Shown here: positions 7,254 through 13,138 of the stretch, piece after piece
How the letters are laid out: each line of letters opens with the position of its first letter
Numbering within the stretch: position 1 is the first letter of the stretch
Source of the DNA: Desulfuromonadaceae bacterium
Lineage (GTDB): Bacteria; Desulfobacterota; Desulfuromonadia; Desulfuromonadales; Geopsychrobacteraceae
Direction of reading: 5' to 3'
DNA length: 13,138 bases
NCBI GenBank assembly: GCA_013138655.1
Contig: WTCI01000226.1
Span: 1 to 13,138 of the forward strand
The notes under the pieces: generated by a model
Database searches by the model: none
What the model was told of the DNA's origin: nothing
What the model saw: only the letters and a program-made list of their open reading frames with translations
Program-made: the position numbers and the translations under genes

Positions 7254-8834
7254 TCAAGTTTGATATTTTCGCAGAAGACTCTCTGCCACCTTGAGCCCAT
7301 CAATGGCAGCACTCATGATACCACCGGCATAACCGGCGCCCTCTCCGGCCGGATAGAGTCCAGGATGGCTGACCGATTCGTGTTGGGCATTCCGTAGAAT
7401 GCGCAACGGTGCCGAAGTCCGTGTTTCCACACCGGTCAAGATCGCTTCAGAACCGACAAAGCCACGCATGCGACGGTTGAAAATCGGCAACGCCTGACGT
7501 AGCTCTGCAACGACAAAACCGGGCAGGCAATCAGCCAGATCGGCATGGGCCACGCGGGGCAAACAGGTCGAGCACAACTGACCGCCCTGCCCTTGCAGAA
7601 ACTCCAGCAATGGCTGTGCCGGCACCGACCAATCCCCACCTCCAGCCAGAAAAGCAGCTTGTTCCCAGTGCCGTTGGAAACGCACCCCTGCCAAAGGATC
7701 ATCCCCGTCAAAATCCTCCGGACGGACCGAAACCACCAGTGCACTGTTCGAATAATTACCGTCACGACGGAAATTACTCATCCCGTTAACAACAATACCA
7801 CCGACCTCGGAAGCCGCATTGACGACCATCCCCCCCGGACACATACAGAATGAGTAAACTCCGCGACCGCTCTGCTGATTATTCCAGGCGAGACGATACT
7901 CGGCCGCCGGTAATTGCGGATGGCTTTTCATACCGTACTGAATGCTGTTGATCAGTTCAAGAGGATGTTCCACCCGGACACCGACAGCAAAAGGTTTCGA
8001 CTCGATCTTCACCCCGGCATCATACAGCATGGAATAGGTGTCACGGGCACTGTGCCCCACCGCTAAAACGAGCTGTTCAGATTCGACAAATTCCTGATCG
8101 TTCAACCGGCAACCGCAAATCTGCCCGCGGGAAACCTCCAGACCGGTCAGACGTGTCGAATAACGGATATCGACACCCAGAGATAAAAGCTGCCGGCGAA
8201 AATTAATCAGCACCACGCGCAAACGGTCCGACCCGATATGCGGCTTGGCCTGACGGAGGATCTCTTCCGGAGCCCCGAAAGCCACCAATCGTTCCAGAAC
8301 CTGACGCGTTAATGGGTGATTGAGTCGACTGGTTAATTTACCGTCGGAAAAAGCTCCGGCGCCCCCTTCGCCAAACTGGATATTACTCTCAGCATCGAAT
8401 ATTTTTTTCTGGCGAAAGTTACGAACGTCCTGCAGGCGTGCTGCAACCGGCTTGCCGCGCTCAACAAGGGTGACTGAAACACCGGATTCCGCCAGTCTCA
8501 GTGCCGCAAAGAGTCCGGCCGGCCCCATCCCGACGACGACCACTTGCAGATTTTTTGCGAGCAATCCGAGATCCTCTGTGGCGGTTTTCTCAACAACGAT
8601 TAAGCAGGGATTTTCCTTCTGCATCGGTAACAAAGGAACGGGATCGATGACTGTGAAATCGACCGTGTAAACACGCAAGACATCCGGCTTACGACGGGCA
8701 TCTATCCCTTTACGAACAATTTTCCAATCGACAATATCGGTAACTGGGATATTCAGCAGTAGAGCAACTTTTTCGGCAAGTTGATATTCTTCTTCACCAA
8801 GTCGCAAAGGAATTTCACGAAGACGAAAAATCAT
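7254..8834 (-). CDS. FAD-dependent dehydrogenase of the COG2509 family (function unknown)
   Basis: A 526-residue flavoprotein. Residues 1-95 form a small N-terminal domain typical of this family (MIFRLREIPLRLGEEEYQLAEK...). The FAD-binding Rossmann motif GMGPAG is at 102-107, with acidic E125 ending the second strand (VTLVERG). A family block SNIQFGEGGAGAFSDGKLTSR spans about 150-170. A second conserved region, including CMCPGGMVVNAASEVGG, lies in the middle, and the FAD-closing motif PAGEGAGYAGGIMSAAIDG lies near the C-terminus. The enzyme is probably cytoplasmic; its substrate is unknown, although it is widespread and usually annotated only as an oxidoreductase. The start codon is three bases from the histidine kinase stop, with no strong Shine-Dalgarno, suggesting coupling to the kinase. 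Confidence 0.9.
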   Translation of the reverse strand: MIFRLREIPLRLGEEEYQLAEKVALLLNIPVTDIVDWKIVRKGIDARRKPDVLRVYTVDFTVIDPVPLLPMQKENPCLIVVEKTATEDLGLLAKNLQVVVVGMGPAGLFAALRLAESGVSVTLVERGKPVAARLQDVRNFRQKKIFDAESNIQFGEGGAGAFSDGKLTSRLNHPLTRQVLERLVAFGAPEEILRQAKPHIGSDRLRVVLINFRRQLLSLGVDIRYSTRLTGLEVSRGQICGCRLNDQEFVESEQLVLAVGHSARDTYSMLYDAGVKIESKPFAVGVRVEHPLELINSIQYGMKSHPQLPAAEYRLAWNNQQSGRGVYSFCMCPGGMVVNAASEVGGIVVNGMSNFRRDGNYSNSALVVSVRPEDFDGDDPLAGVRFQRHWEQAAFLAGGGDWSVPAQPLLEFLQGQGGQLCSTCLPRVAHADLADCLPGFVVAELRQALPIFNRRMRGFVGSEAILTGVETRTSAPLRILRNAQHESVSHPGLYPAGEGAGYAGGIMSAAIDGLKVAESLLRKYQT

Positions 8835-8837
8835 AGA

Positions 8838-10040
8838 TCAATGGACGGAGGCTGGCAATAAAGGAAGTTCCATCCTAAAAGTCGCACCTTCCCCCTGACT
8901 GCTGTCAACCCTGATTTTACCGCCACAGCTCTTCACAATACGCAAAACAACGGAAAGTCCGAAACCGGTTCCTTTCTCTTTGGTGGTGAAGAATGGATCA
9001 AAAATTCGCGCCATATTCTCCTGAGGGATTCCTTGTCCAGTATCAGAAACACTGACTTTGATGGATTCGGCGTTACTCTCCATGGATATACCGAGACAAC
9101 CACCGGTCGGCATTTCATACAGGGCATTGCCTATGAGGTTGGTAAAAATCTGCTCTATTTCCAGAGGGTCGCCCTCGACCATCGGGGACTGGGCATCAAG
9201 CCGACAATTCACTTTAATGTTCTGGGCACTAATTTTGACTTTATAATTTGCCAATACCGTCGTGATGATATCCGTCAGGTCGACCCGGTTCTGTTTTTTA
9301 CCATTCCTTTTACTGGCGGCCAACATCTGCATCAAGATATGGTCGATCCGCTCAACTTCCTGGGTGATTTTTTTAACATATCCACGGTTTTCTTCATCCA
9401 ATTCAGGGACAGATTGGAGAATTTCGGCAAACAGGTTGATAGAATTCAGAGGATTACGAATTTCGTGTGCCATTCCTGCTGAGATATGACCGAGGGTGGC
9501 GAGCTTTTCCGCTTGGATAATCTCTTTATGCGCAAGCTCCAACTCTCGGCTTTTGCTGACGACCCGTTCTTCCAGCTCCCTGTTCCACTCTTCGATTTCA
9601 CGTTGCAGAAATTCCCGCTCTGTCAATAAGTGACGATTTTCAATTTCTATCTTGCGGAGAGACAAAACCGAATCGATGCGCTTCTGAAGGTCTTGATTGG
9701 AGAACGGCTTCTGCAGGTAATCACAGGCACCAGCCTTCATCAACTCGACAGCAACCTCTTCACTCCCCTTACCGGTAAACATTATGACATAGGTATCCGG
9801 ATCATTTTCCCGGATGGCCTTGAGCGCATCGAGACCGTTCATAACCGGCATCATATAATCGAGCAAAACCAATGCAGGTTCGTGCTCCTCGACCATCTGT
9901 ATGCATTCTTCGCCGTTGCGTGCAACCAGGACTTCAAAGCCTCGCTTCCTTAACAACAGTGAAGTTAACTCTAGGATGACATCTTCATCATCCGTCAGCA
10001 GGATTTTTTCACCGGCAAACCGGCTTTGACTGATGGCCAT
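8838..10040 (-). CDS. Receiver-histidine kinase hybrid without a sensor domain
   Basis: A 400-residue soluble signalling protein. Domains in order are: receiver (about 11-125, acid pocket D17/D18, phospho-acceptor D61 in LLDYMMP, K111 in QKPF), a coiled-coil linker (about 126-180, LTEREFLQREIEEWNRELEERV), a HisKA dimerisation domain (H192 in AHEIRNPLNS) and a HATPase_c domain (N-box NLIGNAL, N305; DTGQGIP; FFTTKEKGTGFGLSV). No transmembrane, PAS or GAF domain is visible, so the receiver may be its input and would be phosphorylated by another kinase. The frame extends to a GTG at 10112, but that point is inside the terminator hairpin with no Shine-Dalgarno, so I use the ATG at 10040, which starts directly before the receiver. 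It is the first gene of a four-gene run. Confidence 0.9.
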   Translation of the reverse strand: MAISQSRFAGEKILLTDDEDVILELTSLLLRKRGFEVLVARNGEECIQMVEEHEPALVLLDYMMPVMNGLDALKAIRENDPDTYVIMFTGKGSEEVAVELMKAGACDYLQKPFSNQDLQKRIDSVLSLRKIEIENRHLLTEREFLQREIEEWNRELEERVVSKSRELELAHKEIIQAEKLATLGHISAGMAHEIRNPLNSINLFAEILQSVPELDEENRGYVKKITQEVERIDHILMQMLAASKRNGKKQNRVDLTDIITTVLANYKVKISAQNIKVNCRLDAQSPMVEGDPLEIEQIFTNLIGNALYEMPTGGCLGISMESNAESIKVSVSDTGQGIPQENMARIFDPFFTTKEKGTGFGLSVVLRIVKSCGGKIRVDSSQGEGATFRMELPLLPASVH

Positions 10041-10076
10041 ACATTGCTCTTTTTCTGGATCATACGAGTTCCGGGC

Positions 10077-10105
10077 AGGATACCCTTGGTTGGCGGTTTT
10101 GACAA
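10077..10105 (-). promoter_or_regulatory. Putative sigma-70-type promoter for the kinase gene run
   Basis: Read on the minus strand, TTGTCA (10105-10100) and TATCCT (10082-10077) are separated by exactly 17 nt, matching -35 and -10 at five and four of six bases. Transcription would start near 10070, about 30 nt before the kinase ATG. It lies just downstream of the uspA-side terminator, where a new promoter would be expected. Confidence 0.45.
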
Positions 10106-10110
10106 GAGTC

Positions 10111-10155
10111 ACGAAAACTAAAAAACAGCCGGCTTGGCTGTTTTTTAGTTTTCGT
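10111..10155. terminator. Perfect 20-bp-stem terminator, likely bidirectional
   Basis: Positions 10111-10130 are perfectly complementary to 10136-10155 with a 5-nt loop. The GC-rich top of the stem (CAGCC/GGCTG) is flanked by A6 and T6 runs on either side, giving a U-tract on both strands. It lies 17 nt past the uspA stop codon and would separate the receiver/uspA pair from the kinase run. No plus-strand gene reads into it. Confidence 0.85.
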
Positions 10156-10172
10156 TTATTCCTCAGATATAT

Positions 10173-10625
10173 TTAAGACTCATCCTCAAGGCGCACGGTT
10201 AATACCGGCAGTTTTGACTTTCTCACAACCCTTTCTGCGGTACTTCCAAACAGGACATGATCCAAACCGGTTCGCCCGTGCGTTCCCAAAACGATGAGCT
10301 CTGCTCCTTTGTCCTCAGCCTGAGAGATAATTTCATTGTACGAAATCCCGGGAACAATCATGGATTCATAATTCTCAAAACCAATGGTGTGCTGACGACA
10401 GAAACTTTCCATCATCTTTTTTGCCCCCTCTTCTATTTCCTCTTCCAGTTTCTCAAATGAAATATGCGGGACATAAAAACCGCGCAGATCAACCGGTTCA
10501 TTGATCACATGCAGGATGATCAAGTGGGCAGAAAATTTCTTCGCCAACGACAACGCCGACTGAAACGCGTTAACAGAGCTATCGGAGAAATCAACGGCGA
10601 CCAGAATAGTTGAAAAATCTTTCAT
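10173..10625 (-). CDS. Universal stress protein, UspA family
   Basis: A 150-residue single-domain Usp protein. The fold begins with KDFSTILVAVDFSDSS and ends with the ATP-binding signature GTHGRTG...FGSTAERVVRKSKLPVL (residues 114-141), whose glycines and GS are intact, so nucleotide binding is expected. Usp proteins modulate stress resistance; the specific target is unknown. The gene starts two bases after the stop of the preceding receiver gene, and its perfect AGGAGGT Shine-Dalgarno (10630-10636) lies within the last codons and stop of that gene. The pair is therefore almost certainly one transcript and translationally linked. A strong terminator follows. The role is assigned by family; partnership with the receiver is inference from position. 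Confidence 0.95.
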   Translation of the reverse strand: MKDFSTILVAVDFSDSSVNAFQSALSLAKKFSAHLIILHVINEPVDLRGFYVPHISFEKLEEEIEEGAKKMMESFCRQHTIGFENYESMIVPGISYNEIISQAEDKGAELIVLGTHGRTGLDHVLFGSTAERVVRKSKLPVLTVRLEDES

Positions 10626-10627
10626 AC

Positions 10628-11029
10628 TTACCTCCTGTCAGTGCCAAGTTTCAAATTGGCTCTTCGTGGTTCTCTGCCGAAAATCCGTCCGATAACCAAC
10701 CTGAGCTCATCCAGTTTAACCGGTTTATTGAGGTACTCAAAAGCTCCCAGATTCATCGCCTCAAGATAGGATTCCACCCCTCCGTAAGCAGTGACCATGA
10801 TGACATTAACAGCCGGGTAATGACGATTCAATTCTCGCAGAAACACCAAGCCGTTCATTTCCGGCATATTGATGTCGGTAATCACCAGATCCACGGCATG
10901 TCGGTTCAAATATTCCAAGGCTTCATAGCCATTAGCGGCAGTCGCAACGTGAAAACCATCTCGACTGAGCAATGTCTTTAGACCGATGCGGGCATTCTCT
11001 TCATCATCAACAATTAAAACTCGTTCCAT
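10628..11029 (-). CDS. Single-domain CheY-like response regulator
   Basis: A 133-residue stand-alone receiver domain: acid pocket D8/D9 (LIVDDEE), phospho-acceptor D52 (ITDINMPEMNG), T80 (MVTAYGG) and K102 (YLNKPV). There is no output domain after residue 118, only a short basic tail (REPRRANLKLGTDRR). It would act by protein interaction, for example in a phosphorelay with the receiver-kinase encoded just downstream; that pairing is inference. The frame extends upstream to a TTG at 11047, but the ATG at 11029 has AGGAAG (11034-11039) four bases before it, so I chose that. A repeat copy lies in the upstream gap. It is coupled to the uspA gene, which begins two bases later. Confidence 0.93.
   Translation of the reverse strand: MERVLIVDDEENARIGLKTLLSRDGFHVATAANGYEALEYLNRHAVDLVITDINMPEMNGLVFLRELNRHYPAVNVIMVTAYGGVESYLEAMNLGAFEYLNKPVKLDELRLVIGRIFGREPRRANLKLGTDRR
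10630..10636 (-). promoter_or_regulatory. Perfect Shine-Dalgarno of the uspA gene embedded in the receiver gene
   Basis: AGGAGGT lies four bases before the uspA ATG and encodes part of the last two arginine codons and first stop-codon base of the receiver gene, giving strong translation initiation directly at the stop codon. Confidence 0.85.
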
Positions 11030-11066
11030 ACCACTTCCTAAAAGCAATGCGTATAGCTAGGTTCCG

Positions 11067-11137
11067 TCCGAAAACGGCCCTTTTTTCACAATCTCTGCGT
11101 CAATCTGCACGTTTACTTGTGCGGCGTAGCACAGCTA
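11067..11137. repeat. Dispersed repeat, copy B
   Basis: This 71-nt stretch matches copy A at 5262-5330 in the same orientation, with a 28-nt identical core (11087-11114). It lies upstream of the receiver gene, starting 38 bases from its ATG. Relative to copy A, an extra A in the poly-A run (minus strand) shifts the frame of the open reading frame there. The neighbouring sequence from 11138 to 11280 is not shared with copy A. Confidence 0.85.
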
Positions 11138-11170
11138 TGGGTCGAAAAGGAGCTGAAACCCGGGCCAAAC

Positions 11171-11246
11171 AGCCGGATTTGCAGCCGGCTCATGGATTGT
11201 CCGACAGTCTCCCAAAGCTTAACAGCTGACAGAGCGCTGTCAAGCT
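11171..11246 (-). other. Two small hairpins downstream of the purine nucleoside phosphorylase gene
   Basis: Within the 11030-11280 gap, AGCCGG (11171-11176) pairs with CCGGCT (11185-11190), and 11224-11232 pairs with 11237-11246 through AGCTGACAG, with one bulged base. The second lies about 35 nt beyond the phosphorylase stop codon on the minus strand and could mark a 3' end, but it lacks a clear U-tract. No gene or further element is recognisable in the rest of the gap. Confidence 0.3.
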
Positions 11247-11280
11247 GAGACAATAAGTCTTAACTCCTTGGTATTACGTA

Positions 11281-12099
11281 CTAATTAGACAACCAGCAGG
11301 GAAATAATGCAGACAAAAGAACATGCAGAGAGGGAGAAGATTCCGCGCCGCGTGCAAGCACATCCTGATGATCCAGGCTGACTGAGGAGAGTCCGGCAGC
11401 CAGATTGGAGATAGAGGAGAAAGCAACCGTTTCAAGCCCATAAAGTTTTGCAACAATCGCTTCCGGAATCGTTGACATCGACACCGCATCAGCACCCAGC
11501 ATCGCCAATACGCTGATTTCCGCAGGAGTTTCGTAAGTCGGTCCGGGCATCCAGGCAAGCACCCCATGATGCAAGCGAATTCCGGAATCCTGTAACTTTT
11601 GACTTAGCTCAGGAAAGAAATCCGAAGAATAAAGGTTCGTTAAGTCAAGGAATTCCCGCTCGGATCGACCGCGGAGAGGATTCACCCCCGTCAGGTTGAG
11701 GTGATCAGTCACCAGCATGAAATCTCCCGGCTGCAGCGTCTTATGGATTCCGCCGGCAGCGTTGGTCAACAACAACTTTTGGCAACCGACAGACGCAGCC
11801 AGCCGAACCGGAGCAGTGACCTGCCAAGCCGTATAACCCTCATAAAAATGATAGCGTCCTTCGAAAACCAGCACCGACTTTCCATAGAGGATGCCAGAGT
11901 GCAAGCGCCCCGCGTGACCAGCAACTCCCGCTCCAACAAAGCCGGGAATCTCTTCATAACTGAGGATCCGAGCGTCACTCAACTGTTCGAGAACCGCCGA
12001 CAATCCAGAGCCCAGGACAACCGCTATTTCCGGTTGACGATTATTCAGCCAGCGACGTACCAACAGAAGTGCACCAGAGATATCATCAAGAGAGGTCAT
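11281..12099 (-). CDS. Purine nucleoside phosphorylase (trimeric class)
   Basis: A 272-residue enzyme of purine salvage that cleaves inosine or guanosine with phosphate to the free base and ribose-1-phosphate. Family features are VVLGSGLS (phosphate-site S31), GHAGRL (H62), GRYHFYEGY (R82, H84), TNAAGGI (113-117), MPGPTYETPAEI (Y189, E190), MSTIPE (M208) and SNLAAG with N232. An asparagine at the last position is what the 6-oxopurine enzymes have, whereas methylthioadenosine phosphorylases carry an aspartate, so I favour PNP over MTAP. Its ATG overlaps the stop of the upstream zinc-ribbon receiver gene by four bases (ATGA), giving probable translational coupling. Length is normal for the class. 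Confidence 0.93.
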   Translation of the reverse strand: MTSLDDISGALLLVRRWLNNRQPEIAVVLGSGLSAVLEQLSDARILSYEEIPGFVGAGVAGHAGRLHSGILYGKSVLVFEGRYHFYEGYTAWQVTAPVRLAASVGCQKLLLTNAAGGIHKTLQPGDFMLVTDHLNLTGVNPLRGRSEREFLDLTNLYSSDFFPELSQKLQDSGIRLHHGVLAWMPGPTYETPAEISVLAMLGADAVSMSTIPEAIVAKLYGLETVAFSSISNLAAGLSSVSLDHQDVLARGAESSPSLHVLLSALFPCWLSN

Positions 12100-12614
12100 T
12101 TTGCCAGCAACTTATCAATCCGCTCATTCAGCTCATGGGGCTTAAATGACTTGCTGATAAAATCGTCTGCCCCGGCGCGAATTGCCGCAATAGCGTCATC
12201 ATGCTTACGATAAACACCACTGATGGAAAGGATGCGCAATGTCCCAAATGCGTCATCAAGACGGATTTCACGGATCAAATCCAGGCCATTTTTGTCCGGG
12301 AGGTTAATATCTACGATCAGCAGATCAACAGTCTGTTGCTGCAATATCGACCAGGTTTCCGCAGCGGTCTCAGCAGTGAGCAGCTGCGCATTCCGCTCTT
12401 TCAGCACATCCATCATCAACTCACGGAAAAAACGGGCATCGTCAACCAGCAGAATTGTATTTTTTTTATCTCCACCAGAGGAAACTTGCGTCTCGTTCGG
12501 GTCAACCGGAAAGCGATGCTGACACTTTGGACATTTAACCTGCAAAGGAGAGTGTTGACTGGTTAAAACACGGGTACGATAACGGGATAAGCATTCCGGG
12601 CATTGGATGATCAT
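12096..12614 (-). CDS. Response regulator with an N-terminal zinc ribbon
   Basis: A 172-residue protein joining a zinc ribbon (C5-x2-C8 and C28-x2-C31; MIIQCPECLSRYR...VKCPKCQHRF, the MJ0042/zinc-finger pattern seen in deltaproteobacteria) to a receiver domain (residues 52-170: acid pocket D58/D59, phospho-acceptor D102 in IVDINLPDKNG, S130, K155). No DNA-binding output domain follows. The zinc ribbon may mediate protein or nucleic-acid contacts; this is unproven. The ATG is preceded by AAAGGA at a good distance. A 68-bp gap separates it from the TPR gene upstream, and its end overlaps the PNP start, so it may belong to one transcript with both. Confidence 0.92.
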   Translation of the reverse strand: MIIQCPECLSRYRTRVLTSQHSPLQVKCPKCQHRFPVDPNETQVSSGGDKKNTILLVDDARFFRELMMDVLKERNAQLLTAETAAETWSILQQQTVDLLIVDINLPDKNGLDLIREIRLDDAFGTLRILSISGVYRKHDDAIAAIRAGADDFISKSFKPHELNERIDKLLAK

Positions 12615-12682
12615 ACAATGCAGTCCTTTTAAGATTGATGCACACGCAAAAAATCATGAGATGGCATCAAGATTGTATCTCG

Positions 12683-13138
12683 TTAGTGAGCCAGGCTCCT
12701 GAGCATTTGCACTGATTTCAACCCCCATTCTGAGTCAGGAGCCATGTCGACCACTTTTTTAAAATTTTCTGCGGCGGAAGCTTCTTCCTCTTCTTTTAAC
12801 AACAAAACCCCCAGCTGATAAATCGCCCGTACGTAATTTGGCGCAACATCAATGGCCTGCTCCAGCATCTTTCGTTCCTGCTCAGTCTGCCCCATTTCGT
12901 GATAAACTTCGCTTTGCAGAAAATAGGCTGGTGCGTATCTGGGGGCAATCGTCAGCACTTCTTGATACTGCGCCAACGCAACGGCATAATCTTTCTTTTT
13001 AAAGTACGCGTACCCCTTCCCGGCCAGGGCGTTATGGGCATTCAGGAACAGCAGGTTTTGCGACGCTTCGTCAAAATAATAAATCGCCTTATCCCACTGT
13101 TCCATATCAAGATAAAGAGAGGCCAGGTTATTCTGGTA
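12683..13138 (-). CDS. Tetratricopeptide-repeat protein (partial, 5' end missing)
   Basis: The frame is open to the window edge, giving 151 residues of C-terminal sequence; an internal Met at 13105 is not the true start because the residues before it (YQNNLASLYLD) belong to the same TPR motif. About four TPR units are visible, with the recurring A-x-Y-x-G and D/N-x-A-x3-Y/F pattern (for example YAYFKKKDYAVALAQYQEVLTIAPRYAPAYFLQSEVYHEMGQ). TPR solenoids scaffold protein complexes. The pattern resembles PilF/Tgl-type pilus-assembly TPR lipoproteins, but the N-terminus that would decide this is missing. The gene is followed by the zinc-ribbon receiver gene after 68 bp. Confidence 0.88.
   Translation of the reverse strand, partial: YQNNLASLYLDMEQWDKAIYYFDEASQNLLFLNAHNALAGKGYAYFKKKDYAVALAQYQEVLTIAPRYAPAYFLQSEVYHEMGQTEQERKMLEQAIDVAPNYVRAIYQLGVLLLKEEEEASAAENFKKVVDMAPDSEWGLKSVQMLRSLAH

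Noticed and set aside
10041..10112. Upstream GTG start adding 24 residues to the receiver-kinase
   Set aside because: The extension would begin inside the terminator stem, lacks a Shine-Dalgarno and reads across the putative promoter; the ATG at 10040 directly precedes the receiver domain.
11030..11047. Upstream TTG start of the CheY-like receiver gene
   Set aside because: The ATG at 11029 has AGGAAG at correct spacing and begins directly at the receiver fold; the extension would cover that Shine-Dalgarno.
10972..11229. Plus-strand frame of 85 codons across the gap between the receiver and phosphorylase genes
   Set aside because: It is antisense to the receiver gene start and then repeat sequence, with no known domain or ribosome-binding site.

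Overview
The window looks like chromosomal DNA from a Desulfuromonadales-type bacterium (Desulfuromonas/Pelobacter/Geobacter relatives). This is inferred from the gene content: a Na+-translocating decarboxylase beta subunit, a YhaM-like OB/HD protein, a COG2509 FAD protein, several stand-alone receiver proteins, and repeated intergenic elements. No rRNA or tRNA gene, insertion sequence, phage gene or CRISPR array is visible. Coding density is high and base composition is moderate throughout, so nothing marks a clear island.

Layout. Positions 1-722 (+) hold the C-terminal part of a membrane decarboxylase beta subunit. Two plus-strand genes follow: a metallo-beta-lactamase-fold hydrolase (964-1899) and a small protein of unknown function (1994-2353). 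A family-4 uracil-DNA glycosylase (2368-3096, -) is divergent from an exported zinc-phospholipase-C-like protein (3141-4049, +). That gene converges on and overlaps coaBC (4036-5238, -). From there to the end everything is on the minus strand.

Reading the minus strand from the right, the first unit is a truncated TPR protein, a zinc-ribbon receiver protein and purine nucleoside phosphorylase (the last two overlap by ATGA). A 251-bp gap with a repeat copy follows, then a CheY-like receiver protein closely coupled to a UspA protein, ended by a perfect 20-bp-stem terminator. Beyond it a putative promoter drives a receiver-histidine kinase, a COG2509 FAD-dependent dehydrogenase, an OB-fold/HD exonuclease-like protein and a glyoxalase-II-like hydrolase, all tightly spaced. 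A 249-bp repeat-filled gap then leads to coaBC.

How the genes relate. The right half is rich in signalling parts that lack an obvious output: three receiver domains, one kinase without a recognisable sensor domain, and no DNA-binding domain. They are interleaved with stress (UspA), nucleotide salvage (PNP) and RNA/redox housekeeping genes. I see no clearly new defence or mobile system. The most unusual material is a repeated intergenic element with copies upstream of coaBC and of the CheY-like/UspA pair, plus a degenerate tandem repeat that overlaps the stop codon of the gene preceding coaBC.
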